A stretch of DNA of 10,439 nucleotides from JBFYTX01 sp964442335. GTDB taxonomy: Bacteria; Chloroflexota; Dehalococcoidia; Dehalococcoidales; RBG-16-60-22. The position numbers were made by a program, and so were the translations under genes. The notes beneath the pieces were generated by a model that searched no databases, had not been told where the DNA came from, and worked only from the letters and a program-made list of their open reading frames with translations. This document shows, piece by piece, positions 1-8,085 of this stretch; within the stretch, counting starts at the first letter, position 1, and each line of letters begins with the position of its first letter. The stretch is taken from the NCBI GenBank assembly GCA_964442335.1, contig CAYTZI010000075.1:1-10439 (forward strand), written 5' to 3'.

Positions 1-33
1 TTTTTCTTTTGTTTGAGAGGGGGAAAGAACGTA

Positions 34-54
34 AGAGGGGGCTCCGCCCCCTCT
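34..54 (-). terminator. GC-rich hairpin downstream of glgB, candidate terminator
   Basis: A perfect 9-bp inverted repeat (AGAGGGGGC and GCCCCCTCT) surrounds a 3-nt loop about 95 bp after the glgB stop codon. On the minus strand the hairpin is followed by TTACGTTCTTT, which is U-enriched but not a clean U-run, so it is at best an imperfect intrinsic terminator. On the plus strand it is followed by CTACTGAACT, which does not fit a terminator, so use by the minus-strand operon is more likely. It could instead be a dispersed palindromic repeat. The rest of 1-147 shows no gene. Confidence 0.5.
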
Positions 55-147
55 CTACTGAACTCCCCATTCCAGCTATAGTATCTTTGCTTGCCCGCAG
101 GGACTCCTGGCTGGAGAGAGGTTTAAGGGATGAGGCCGGTTAACCGA

Positions 148-2118
148 TTAAGTACCTGTGTCCAATCGTTTCAGGAATATTACCGCCAGCGGGGGAACCG
201 TTAAAGATAGGGAATAAGGACGGCCGTGCCTGCCGGCGCTGGAAGCGGTCAAAGTATTGCGATTGCCTTGGCCGCTGCCGCCGTATCCGGCGTCGTCGCT
301 GTTCAGGATTTCAGACCATGCCCCCGGTAGCGGCACGCCGATATCGTAACTGAAGTGCGTTTGGGGCGTGAAGTTGCACACCGCCAGTATCATATCGTCC
401 GGGGACTTTCCTTTGCGTAAAAAGCTGATGATGCTGTTCCGGGGATCGCCGGCGTCAATCCACTCAAACCCGGCGGGCTCGAAATCCAGCGCATGGAGCG
501 ACGGCTGGCGGCGATAAAGCAGATTGAGGTCGGTCAACCACTGCTGGATACCGGTATGGGGCGCGTACTCCAGAAGGTGCCACTCCAGGCTTTCTTCGTG
601 GGCCCACTCGCGCCGCTGGCCGAACTCACCGCCCATGAACAGGAGCTTTTTACCGGGCTGAGCGTACATATAGCCCAGGAGTAGCCGCAGATTGGCGAAC
701 TTCTGCCAGTCATCCCCCGGCATCTTGGAAAGCAGCGAGGCCTTGCCGTAGACGACCTCGTCGTGGGAGAGGGGGAGAACATAGTTCTCGGTGAAGGCGT
801 AGACCATGCGGAAGGTGAGGTCGTTCTGGTGGTACGAGCGATAAATGGGGTCGCGCGATATATAGACCAGGGTATCGTGCATCCAGCCCATGTCCCACTT
901 CAGCCCGAACCCCAGGCCGCCGGAATAGGCAGGACGGGAGACCATCGGCCAGGCGGTTGACTCCTCGGCGATAGTCTGGACGTCCGGTTTTTCGCCGTAG
1001 ACGGTCGCGTTGAACTGCCTCAAGAAATCGATAGCCTCCAGGTCCTCGCGCCCGCCGGACTTATTGGGTACCCAATCGCCGGCTTTCCTGCCGTAGTCCA
1101 GATAAAGCATGGAGGCCACGGCGTCCACCCGCAGGCCGTCCGCATGATATTTGTCCAGCCAGAGAATCGCGCTGCTCTTTAAAAAGCTGCGCACCTCGTT
1201 GCGGCCGTAGTTAAAGATAAGGCTGTTCCACTCGGGGTGAATGCCGCGGGCGGGGTCCTGGTGCTCGTAGAGATGGGTGCCGTCGAAGAAAGCCAGCCCG
1301 TACTGGTCGTTGGGAAAATGGGAAGGCACCCAGTCGAGAATGACGCCGATATCGTGCCGGTGAAGGTAATCGACAAGGTACATGAAGTCCTGCGGGGCGC
1401 CGTAGCGGCTGGTAGGCGCGAAGTAGCCGGTGGTCTGGTAGCCCCAGGAGCCGTAGAAGGGGTGCTCCATGACCGGCAGGAACTCCACGTGGGTAAAGCC
1501 CATCTGATTAACGTAGCGGGCCAGTCGCGGCGCCATCTCGCGGTAGGTCAGCGGCCGGTTGCCTTCATCCGGGACGCGGCGCCACGAGCCGAGATGGACC
1601 TCGTAGATGGAGACAGGGGCGTCCAGCTTATTACGCTCGCGGCGCTCCGCCATCCAGGCGCCGTCTTCCCACTCATAATCGAGGTTACAGACCACGGAGG
1701 CGGTCGCCGGGGGTATCTCGCTAAAAAAAGCAAAGGGGTCGGCTTTCTCAACGGAATAATCGTTATAGTGCGAGACGATATAGTATTTATAGAGGCTGCC
1801 GGGCCCGACCCCTCCGATAAAGCCTTCCCAGATGCCGGACTGCGCCTTCGGCTGGAGAGGATGAGCCGACCTGTCCCATCCGTTAAAGTCACCGATAACG
1901 CTAATGCTGCGGGCGTTAGGGGCCCAGACGGCGAAACGGGTGCCGGCGACGCCGTCCCTGACGAGCGGGTGCGCCCCCAGCTTTTCATAAAGCCTGTGGT
2001 GGTTGCCCTCGTTAAAAAGGAAAATATCGTAATCGGTGAGGAACGGGGTCTCGTGATTAACGGGGGGCGGGGTTGCTTTAGCCTTTCGCCGCGATGAGCC
2101 TGCTTTCCGTGGAACCAT
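148..2118 (-). CDS. glgB: 1,4-alpha-glucan branching enzyme GlgB (GH13)
   Basis: This 656-aa protein is a GH13 branching enzyme. It cuts alpha-1,4 linkages in a growing glucan and transfers the fragment to an alpha-1,6 position, making the branched cytoplasmic polymer. A short basic tail (about 1-20) precedes a CBM48-type beta domain (about 45-135), the catalytic barrel (about 165-550) and a C-terminal beta domain (about 565-655). The branching-enzyme motifs are clear: DWVPSHF at 262-268, GLRVDAVASMLYLDY with nucleophile Asp332, IAEEST with acid/base Glu385, and LPLSHDEVVYGK with stabilising Asp453. It is shorter than the roughly 730-aa E. coli enzyme because it lacks the extra N-terminal module, as many bacterial homologues do. 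The ATG lies 3 bp after the treS-mak stop, with a GGAG site 9 nt upstream inside the end of treS-mak, so co-transcription and translational coupling are likely. Here it would branch the GlgE product. Confidence 0.97.
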   Translation of the reverse strand: MVPRKAGSSRRKAKATPPPVNHETPFLTDYDIFLFNEGNHHRLYEKLGAHPLVRDGVAGTRFAVWAPNARSISVIGDFNGWDRSAHPLQPKAQSGIWEGFIGGVGPGSLYKYYIVSHYNDYSVEKADPFAFFSEIPPATASVVCNLDYEWEDGAWMAERRERNKLDAPVSIYEVHLGSWRRVPDEGNRPLTYREMAPRLARYVNQMGFTHVEFLPVMEHPFYGSWGYQTTGYFAPTSRYGAPQDFMYLVDYLHRHDIGVILDWVPSHFPNDQYGLAFFDGTHLYEHQDPARGIHPEWNSLIFNYGRNEVRSFLKSSAILWLDKYHADGLRVDAVASMLYLDYGRKAGDWVPNKSGGREDLEAIDFLRQFNATVYGEKPDVQTIAEESTAWPMVSRPAYSGGLGFGLKWDMGWMHDTLVYISRDPIYRSYHQNDLTFRMVYAFTENYVLPLSHDEVVYGKASLLSKMPGDDWQKFANLRLLLGYMYAQPGKKLLFMGGEFGQRREWAHEESLEWHLLEYAPHTGIQQWLTDLNLLYRRQPSLHALDFEPAGFEWIDAGDPRNSIISFLRKGKSPDDMILAVCNFTPQTHFSYDIGVPLPGAWSEILNSDDAGYGGSGQGNRNTLTASSAGRHGRPYSLSLTVPPLAVIFLKRLDTGT

Positions 2119-2121
2119 AGT

Positions 2122-5100
2122 TTAATACTCCGCTTTCAGAATTTGCTGTATTCCCTGGAGGGGCACGTTAAGCCAGTCCGGCCGGTTGTTAAGCTCGTAG
2201 GCGACCTCATATAAAGCTTTTTCCAGCAGGTAAGAGTCAAGGAGAATCTTAAGGTGGTCCGGGTTATCAGGGAGCAGGCCGGTCTGCCCGATAACGTCGA
2301 GATAGGTGTGTAAAAACGCTCCGGAGACCCAGACATACCAGAACTGCGCCCACTGGTAAAGCAGGGGGAAGGTATTCTCCGGCTTATCGCGTATCGAGGT
2401 CTGCTTGGCCAGGGCGGTATGCGCCGCATAGTTGAAAGAGCGTATCATTCCGGCGACGTCACGCAGGGGCGAACTCTTGATGCGCCGCTGGATGAGCGAG
2501 CGGGCAGGCTCCCCCTCGAAGTCGATGATCACGAAGTCCTTGCCGGTGAAAAGCACCTGTCCCAGGTGATAATCGCCGTGACAGCGGATGCGCGTCGCCG
2601 AGATTTTCTCGCGCCGGATAAGGTTAAAGCGCTCGATAACAGTTTTTTCAAGGTCGAGCACGACCCGCGCCTCTTTCTGCAGCTCTTCCGAGAGATAGGT
2701 GAAACGTTCCCGCAGCAGCTGAAAAGCCTGGGTGGCATTAGCACGGAGGGACTGGTATAAAGATATCTGGTGCATCATGTTGAACGGCACGGGGGCGAAA
2801 GTGGAGTTGTCCGCGGCCGACGCCAGGGCGATATGCAGCTCCGCGGTGCGCTGGCCGATAAGGCGCGCCGAGCCGATATAGCTGCCGATAGTATCCTTGG
2901 CCAGCGAGGGCAGCTCCTTTGACAGCGAGAGGAGCGACTGGCGGGGGACGGGCGGCGCCTGGACGGTGGGGTGCGCCAGAGCGAGGTCGAAATAGCGTTC
3001 CAGGGTGTTGAGAGTATACTGCCAGGCGTCACCTTCGTTGGGAACGTAACCCTGGAGGATACCCAGGCTGACCGGTTTGGCGTGACCGCTCCGGTATTCC
3101 ACCGAGCCGGCGACCGGAGCGATATTGGTAAAGCTGGTATTTTCCGTGAGGAACCTGCCCATCTCCACATCCGGGTTAATATCGTCTTCCATCACGCGGA
3201 AGAGCTTGAACACCATCTGGTGGCTGTAATAAATCGAGGTGTTGGTCTGCTCTCCTTTAACGGGCGCGGGTTCCAGGTTCTTCAGATTAGTACCGGCGAA
3301 ATTGTCAAGATAATCCGTGGGGGACAGGATGATTTCACCGGAGGCGCTTCTAAAGACACGGCGGCGCTGCATGGCATGGAGCAGGTAAGAAGTAAACCGG
3401 GCATCAACCATGGCATCGAAGATAAGGCTTCTGACGTTTTTACTCCTCGGCGTCAACCGGGCTACAACGGCCTTGGGGTATTTTTCCGCGGTGCCGGTAT
3501 CATCGGCGACGACCGTAAGGGGAATAACGTAGGTCTCCGGTTCGCCTTCCGTATACTCAACTTCGAGGAAAGTGACGTAAGCGGTGGAGTCGTCAAAGCG
3601 GATGGGGACGATATCCAGTATTCCCGCCATGGACGCCTCGCGCGATTTGCCGCGGTACCAGCGCCGCTCCTTAACGTACTCCAGGAGCAACGCTTCCATA
3701 ATGAACCAGTTGCTTTTTTTATTGAAAAGGCTATCCTCGGACAGCCTCAGCTCCGGCACTTCCGCCGGGGCCGCGGCGACCTTGGCCGGCGAGGCCGTTA
3801 AAGCCTGCGCCGCCGGCTCCAGGGAAAACCAGAAGAAGGAATAAGGGCTGAGGGTGAAATAATATTTACTTTCGGTAATGGGGGCGAACTCCACGCGGCC
3901 GAAGAGGTCGACGGGACGATGGCCGGAAAATTCAGAGAGGTCCAGGGCGGTCTGCTGCACGGCGTGAGACAGATTGGCGACGACGAGGATGGTCTCGTCT
4001 TTATCGCGTCGGAGGTAGGTCAGCACCTTATGGTTTTCCGGCTCGAGGAACTCGATGGTGCCGCGCCCGAAGGTCTTGTAAAGCTTGCGCAGGGCGATGA
4101 GCCGCTTTACCCACCAGAGCAGGGAATCGGGATTATTGTCCTGGTTCTCAACGTTAACGGCTTCATAATGGTACTCGGGGTCGATAATGGGCGGCAGGAA
4201 GAGCTTCTGGGGATTGGCTTCGGAAAAGCCGGCGTTTCGCTCCGGTCTCCACTGCATCGGGGTACGCACGCCATTGCGGTCGCCGAGATAAAAGTTGTCG
4301 CCCATGCCTATCTCGTCCCCGTAATAGATAATCGGGGTGCCGGGGAGGGAAAAGAGGAGACCTGTCATCAGCTCTATCTTGCGGCGGTCGCTGCCGAGCA
4401 GGGGGGCGAGGCGGCGGCGTATACCGAGGTTAAGGCGGGCGGTATCGTCGGAGGCGTAAACGTGGTACATGTAGTCCCGCTCCTCGTCGGTGACCATCTC
4501 CAGGGTAAGCTCGTCATGGTTGCGGAGGAAGAGGGCCCACTGACAGCTATCCGGTATGGGAGGGGTCTCGCGCAGAATATCGATGACGGGGAAGCGGTCT
4601 TCCATGTGGAGGGCCATGAAGAGGCGGGGCATGACGGGGAAGTTAAAAGCCATGTGGAACTCGTCGCCGTTACCGAAATAGGCGACCGTATCTTCCGGCC
4701 ACTGGTTGGCCTCGGCGAGAAGCATGCGGTCCTTGAAACTAATATCGATATGCTTCCGCAGTTCCTTGACGAACGCGTGCGTTTCCGGCAGGTTCTCGCA
4801 GCTGGTGCCCTCGCGCTCGTAGAGATAGGGAATGGCATCAACACGCATACCGTCCACGCCCGTTTTCAGCCAGAAATCTATGACCCTGAAGATTGCATGC
4901 CTGACCTCGACGCTATCGAAGTTGAGGTCAGGCTGGTGGGAATAGAAGCGGTGCCAGTAATACTGCTTGGCAACGGGGTCCCATGACCAGTTGGACGATT
5001 CGGTGTCGGTGAAGATGATGCGGGCATCCGGGTATTTCTCCGCGGTATCGCTCCAGACGTAGAAGTTGCGGTAGCGGCTGCCTTTAGGGGCCTTCCGAGC

Positions 5101-5469
5101 GCGCTGGAACCAGGGGTGCTGGCTCGAGGTGTGGTTTATCACCAGCTCCGTGATGACGCGGATGCCGCGGCGGTGAGCCTCCTCGATAAAGCTCCTGAAG
5201 TTAGCGATGGTGCCATAGGCCGGGAGCACGCCGAAATAATCGGAAATATCATAGCCGTCATCCTTGAGGGGCGAAGGATAAAAAGGCAGCAGCCATATGG
5301 CGTTAACGCCGAGGTCTTCCAGATAGTCCAGCTTGTCTATCAGGCCGGGGAAATCCCCCACGCCATCGGCATCGCTATCAAAAAAGGAGCGCACATGCAG
5401 CTCGTAGATGATGGCGTCTTTATACCAGAGGGGACTATTGTTTTTTGATAATATTTTGGGATTCGTCAT
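2122..5469 (-). CDS. treS: Trehalose synthase / maltokinase fusion (TreS-Mak)
   Basis: This 1115-aa fusion joins two consecutive steps. Residues about 12-550 are a GH13 trehalose synthase (maltose alpha-D-glucosyltransferase) that interconverts trehalose and maltose. Visible motifs are ELVINHTSSQHPW at 108-120, GMRVDAIPY with nucleophile Asp211, LLAEANQWPED with Glu253, and FLRNHDE with Asp319. An Ala/Pro-rich linker at about 551-575 leads to a maltokinase (about 580-1115), which uses ATP to make maltose 1-phosphate. Its aminoglycoside-phosphotransferase-like core shows HGDYHLGQ at 964-971 (catalytic Asp966, metal-binding Gln971) and the IIDFEGEP metal loop with Asp983. TreS-Mak fusions are known in several bacterial phyla and favour flux from trehalose to maltose 1-phosphate, the GlgE donor. 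The ATG lies 7 bp after the receiver gene's stop. Its ribosome binding site is weak (AAAG-like), so translation may depend on the upstream gene. Both active sites look intact. Confidence 0.97.
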   Translation of the reverse strand: MTNPKILSKNNSPLWYKDAIIYELHVRSFFDSDADGVGDFPGLIDKLDYLEDLGVNAIWLLPFYPSPLKDDGYDISDYFGVLPAYGTIANFRSFIEEAHRRGIRVITELVINHTSSQHPWFQRARKAPKGSRYRNFYVWSDTAEKYPDARIIFTDTESSNWSWDPVAKQYYWHRFYSHQPDLNFDSVEVRHAIFRVIDFWLKTGVDGMRVDAIPYLYEREGTSCENLPETHAFVKELRKHIDISFKDRMLLAEANQWPEDTVAYFGNGDEFHMAFNFPVMPRLFMALHMEDRFPVIDILRETPPIPDSCQWALFLRNHDELTLEMVTDEERDYMYHVYASDDTARLNLGIRRRLAPLLGSDRRKIELMTGLLFSLPGTPIIYYGDEIGMGDNFYLGDRNGVRTPMQWRPERNAGFSEANPQKLFLPPIIDPEYHYEAVNVENQDNNPDSLLWWVKRLIALRKLYKTFGRGTIEFLEPENHKVLTYLRRDKDETILVVANLSHAVQQTALDLSEFSGHRPVDLFGRVEFAPITESKYYFTLSPYSFFWFSLEPAAQALTASPAKVAAAPAEVPELRLSEDSLFNKKSNWFIMEALLLEYVKERRWYRGKSREASMAGILDIVPIRFDDSTAYVTFLEVEYTEGEPETYVIPLTVVADDTGTAEKYPKAVVARLTPRSKNVRSLIFDAMVDARFTSYLLHAMQRRRVFRSASGEIILSPTDYLDNFAGTNLKNLEPAPVKGEQTNTSIYYSHQMVFKLFRVMEDDINPDVEMGRFLTENTSFTNIAPVAGSVEYRSGHAKPVSLGILQGYVPNEGDAWQYTLNTLERYFDLALAHPTVQAPPVPRQSLLSLSKELPSLAKDTIGSYIGSARLIGQRTAELHIALASAADNSTFAPVPFNMMHQISLYQSLRANATQAFQLLRERFTYLSEELQKEARVVLDLEKTVIERFNLIRREKISATRIRCHGDYHLGQVLFTGKDFVIIDFEGEPARSLIQRRIKSSPLRDVAGMIRSFNYAAHTALAKQTSIRDKPENTFPLLYQWAQFWYVWVSGAFLHTYLDVIGQTGLLPDNPDHLKILLDSYLLEKALYEVAYELNNRPDWLNVPLQGIQQILKAEY

Positions 5470-5476
5470 GAGAACT

Positions 5477-5842
5477 TTATTTGCCCAGCAGCGAGTGGAT
5501 ATACTCTACCAGTTCCTTGATGCGAAGTCCTTTGGAGAAAAGCCCGCTAGCCCCGTGCTTGAGAATCTCGTGCTGCACGGAAGAGCCTTTATGCGGGGAA
5601 ATGACAAAAAACGGAATATCGGAATCGCGGAGTGTTTCCAGTTGTTTCCAGGTATTTTCGTCGAAAGAGGCAACGTCCACGACCGCCATAGCTATCTTGC
5701 CTTCTTTTTCTATCACATTCATCAGTTCTTGCAAATTCTGAGCCGAAACTACTTTATAGCCATCTTTAGCGAGGTCCTGGGCCAGCACTTCAAGCTGCTT
5801 GGGGTCGGTTATAGCCGTTAAAATCACTTCTCTATCGCTCAT
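5477..5842 (-). CDS. Stand-alone receiver-domain (response-regulator-like) protein, atypical
   Basis: This 121-aa protein is a single CheY-like receiver fold with no output domain, signal peptide or membrane segment. Alternating strands and helices can be traced: VILTAIT (6-12), YKVVSA (29-34), IAMAVVDV (50-57), IPFFVIS (76-82) and ASGLFSK (98-104). The phosphoacceptor position (Asp56 at the end of the third strand), the Ser/Thr position (Ser82) and the conserved Lys (Lys104) are present. The acidic pair after strand 1, normally Asp-Asp, appears to be Ile11-Thr12, with only the following Asp13 kept. Mg2+ binding and phosphorylation may therefore be weak or lost. Translation starts at ATG with an AGGGGGTG Shine-Dalgarno site 7 nt upstream. 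It is the first gene after a strong promoter and sits directly before treS-mak and glgB, which suggests a regulatory or protein-contact role in glucan metabolism. That role is inferred from position only. No partner kinase is present in the window. Confidence 0.85.
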   Translation of the reverse strand: MSDREVILTAITDPKQLEVLAQDLAKDGYKVVSAQNLQELMNVIEKEGKIAMAVVDVASFDENTWKQLETLRDSDIPFFVISPHKGSSVQHEILKHGASGLFSKGLRIKELVEYIHSLLGK

Positions 5843-5867
5843 GGCCCTTCACCCCCTTTTTATTAGG

Positions 5868-5896
5868 ATTATTGCCCTTTTTTAGGACAATGTCAA
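5868..5896 (-). promoter_or_regulatory. Sigma-70-type promoter for receiver-treS-mak-glgB
   Basis: On the minus strand a perfect -35 hexamer TTGACA (5891-5896) is separated by exactly 17 bp from AATAAT (5868-5873), which matches the -10 consensus at five of six positions. A start point about 7 nt downstream, near 5861, would give a leader of roughly 18 nt, just long enough to include the AGGGGGTG ribosome binding site at 5850-5857. The promoter lies in the 68-bp gap between glgE and the receiver gene, so the three downstream genes could be transcribed independently of glgE. The call rests on consensus match and spacing only. Confidence 0.65.
5871..5891. promoter_or_regulatory. Inverted repeat in the promoter spacer, candidate operator
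   Basis: ATTGCCC (5871-5877) and GGACAAT (5885-5891) form 7-bp arms with one mismatch around a 7-nt T-rich centre. The repeat fills the spacer between the -35 and -10 elements and overlaps both edges. A dimeric regulator bound there would block RNA polymerase. As minus-strand RNA the arms also pair fully if one G-U pair is allowed, but no U-run follows, so a terminator for glgE is less likely. The regulator is unknown. Confidence 0.4.
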
Positions 5897-5910
5897 AACC
5901 AGTCTCGCTA

Positions 5911-7923
5911 TCATGGATTAACGCCCCCCCCGGCCGCCCCGGCCCCGCTCACGCCGTGGGTAAGGCCCTCGAGGCGGAAGATGTGGGCGGGGCTGATAGC
6001 GGGGTTGAGCTCAACGAAATTCCACTCGCCGCGCCAGGTGTAGGTATTATCGCTCAGGAGGTCACGGACGCTGTAGGTCTTAGCGGGGTCAAAGCCCCAG
6101 GAGTTAAGCGGAGCGTTTACCGTGCCGGAGAGCGTGTTATGCGGGTCGAGATTAACGACGACCAGGATGATGTTAGAGAGATCCTCGGTGTGCTTGCTGA
6201 AGCAAATCAGGTGCTCGCTATTCGTGGCATTGAACCACAGATTCCGGTTACGCTGTAAGGCGGGATTTTCACGCCGGATGCGGTTGACGCGGCCGATAAA
6301 TTCCTTAAGACTGTCCGGCCGGTCGATATCCCAGTGCTTGATTTCATACTTCTCCGAGTTCAGGTATTCCTCACTGCCGGGCTCGCGGGGGGTGTTCTCC
6401 ATAAGCTCGAAGGCGGGGCCGTAGATACCGTAATTTGAGCATAGAGCAGCGGCCAGCACTAGGCGCGCCATAAAAGCCGGCCGCCCGCCTTTCTGCAGAT
6501 ACTCGTGGAGGATGTCCGGCGTATTGGGCCAGAAACTGGGCCGGAAGAAATCCTTCACCGGGGTCTGCGTCAGCTCAACGAGGTACTCCGTGATATCACT
6601 CTTGTGGTTGCGCCAGGTGAAATAGGTGTACGACTGAGTGAACCCCAGCTTGGACAGGCGGTACATGACTTTGGGCCGGGTAAAGGCTTCCGAGAGGAAA
6701 ATGGCATGGGGATATTCTTTTTTCACCTGCGGCAGCAGCCACTCCCAGAATGAGAAGGGCTTGGTGTGGGGATTGTCCACGCGAAAGATACGAACGCCCT
6801 GCGCCGCCCAGTAAAGGAAGATGCTCTTCAGCTCTTCCCATAACGCGGGCCAGTCGCCAGTTTCAAAGTTAAAGGGGTAGATGTCCTGGTATTTTTTAGG
6901 GGGGTTCTCGGCGTACTGCACGGTGCCGTCCGGCCGCCAGAGGAACCAGGAGGGGTGCTCTTTAACGTAAGGGTGGTCCGGCGAGCACTGGAAAGCGATG
7001 TCCAGAGCGATTTCTATGTTATATTTTTCCGCCTCGGCCATCAGGTGCTTGAAGTCTTCCAGCGTGCCGAGCTCCGGATTTATATCCTTATGGCCGCCCT
7101 GCGCGGAGCCGATGGCCCACGGCGTCCCGGGGTCGCCCGGCCCCGCCGGAAGGGTGTTGTTTTTTCCCTTGCGGTCAGTGACTCCTACCGGGTGGATGGG
7201 GGGCAGATAGAGGACATCGAAGCCCATCTCCGCGATATAGGGCAGGCGCGCCTCGCAGTCTTTAAAAGTGCCGTGCCTGCCGGGCACGGGGGAGGCGGAG
7301 CGGGGGAACATCTCGTACCAAGCGCCGCAGCCAGCCCTTTCGCGGTCGACGGTGACGACAAGCTCCTTGGGATATGTCGCAGCGTGAGGCCGGTCATCGT
7401 ATTTTTCCATGACCCCGGCTACTTCATCGCAGAGGGCAAGCTCAACCTTTCTATCGTTATCCTCCCCGGCGGACTTAAGGGTATCGACGCAGCCGGAGAG
7501 TATGCGCCGTTCCGGGGCTTTAGCACGGCGCGCCGTTTCCGAAATCAGGTGCACTCCAGACGCAAAGTGGGCCTCGAGGTCCTCCTGGCCGGCCTCGACG
7601 CGTTTCTGAAGGTCCAGGCGCCACGACTCAAAGCGGTCGACCCAGCCAGTGATGGTAAAGAGATAATCGCCGGTCTTTTCCACCGGAAAGCCGCCGCGCC
7701 AGCGGTCGTTGACCAGATGCCGCATGGTCGCCTCTGACCAGCGGCGCTCACTTTCATGCTTATAGAGAAGTCGCGCCGCGAGGGCGTCATGGCCGTCGGC
7801 GTAGATATCCGCCTCGACGTCTATGACATCGCCGACGGCGGCTTTGGCCGGGAAAAGGCCGCTGTCAACCTCCGGGCTGACGTTCTCGATGATGACACGG
7901 CGGCGGCCGTCGACTGAGTCCAT
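5911..7923 (-). CDS. glgE: Alpha-1,4-glucan:maltose-1-phosphate maltosyltransferase GlgE
   Basis: This 670-aa GH13 enzyme (subfamily 3) transfers maltosyl units from maltose 1-phosphate to the non-reducing end of an alpha-1,4-glucan and releases phosphate. Its length matches characterised GlgE proteins (about 660-700 aa). An N-terminal beta domain (about 8-105) and a helical stretch (about 106-185) precede the barrel (about 190-555) and a C-terminal beta domain (about 565-655). Diagnostic motifs are YLPPIHPVG at 239-247, YAENPPKKYQDIYPFNFE at 337-354, FRVDNPHTKP with nucleophile Asp383, FLSEAFTRP with acid/base Glu412, and NTPDIL with Asp470. These agree with the Asp394/Glu423/Asp480 triad of the Streptomyces enzyme. 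The C-terminus ends in a Gly/Ala-rich tail (656-670), probably disordered. The ATG has a GGAAGGA site 7 nt upstream. The TreS-Mak fusion, encoded two genes downstream, would supply its donor, and GlgB would branch its product. Confidence 0.97.
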   Translation of the reverse strand: MDSVDGRRRVIIENVSPEVDSGLFPAKAAVGDVIDVEADIYADGHDALAARLLYKHESERRWSEATMRHLVNDRWRGGFPVEKTGDYLFTITGWVDRFESWRLDLQKRVEAGQEDLEAHFASGVHLISETARRAKAPERRILSGCVDTLKSAGEDNDRKVELALCDEVAGVMEKYDDRPHAATYPKELVVTVDRERAGCGAWYEMFPRSASPVPGRHGTFKDCEARLPYIAEMGFDVLYLPPIHPVGVTDRKGKNNTLPAGPGDPGTPWAIGSAQGGHKDINPELGTLEDFKHLMAEAEKYNIEIALDIAFQCSPDHPYVKEHPSWFLWRPDGTVQYAENPPKKYQDIYPFNFETGDWPALWEELKSIFLYWAAQGVRIFRVDNPHTKPFSFWEWLLPQVKKEYPHAIFLSEAFTRPKVMYRLSKLGFTQSYTYFTWRNHKSDITEYLVELTQTPVKDFFRPSFWPNTPDILHEYLQKGGRPAFMARLVLAAALCSNYGIYGPAFELMENTPREPGSEEYLNSEKYEIKHWDIDRPDSLKEFIGRVNRIRRENPALQRNRNLWFNATNSEHLICFSKHTEDLSNIILVVVNLDPHNTLSGTVNAPLNSWGFDPAKTYSVRDLLSDNTYTWRGEWNFVELNPAISPAHIFRLEGLTHGVSGAGAAGGGVNP

Positions 7924-7952
7924 GTATTTTTCCTTCCATCGGTATCCTATTA

Positions 7953-7958
7953 ATTATA
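7953..7958 (-). promoter_or_regulatory. TATAAT -10-like element upstream of glgE
   Basis: A perfect TATAAT occurs on the minus strand 29 nt before the glgE ATG, in the 162-bp gap after glgP. It would give a leader of about 22 nt containing the GGAAGGA ribosome binding site. No convincing -35 lies at 16-18 bp: GACAGA sits at 17 bp, and GGGACA at 20 bp is too far. glgE may have its own weak or activator-dependent promoter, or may simply be read through from glgP. The rest of the gap (7924-8085) shows no gene and no clear terminator. Confidence 0.35.
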
Positions 7959-8085
7959 CAACAAGTCCCCCACCCTCTGTCCCTGCCGGTTAACATTCGA
8001 GAAACCAGGGATAAGAGGAGATGGAGGGACAAGGGGGGAATCCTTATTGCCGGATTATTTTAACGCTTTCCACCGGGGAGAGGAC

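Noticed and set aside
1237..2097. A 286-aa plus-strand open frame opposite glgB, and similar frames at 2971-3801, 3919-4986 and 6955-7737.
   Set aside because: All lie within well-supported minus-strand genes, have His/Gly/Val-rich composition typical of antisense translations, and match no domain I recognise.
5417..5449. Glu108 in place of the more familiar Asp in the TreS ELVINHTS motif, considered as a possible lost function (codon region of treS-mak is near 5146-5148).
   Set aside because: As I recall the family, other trehalose synthases also carry Glu there, and the three catalytic residues are intact.
8046..8059. Inverted repeat near AATCC/GGATT downstream of glgP as a possible terminator.
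   Set aside because: The stem is only about 5 bp and no U-run follows it on the minus strand.
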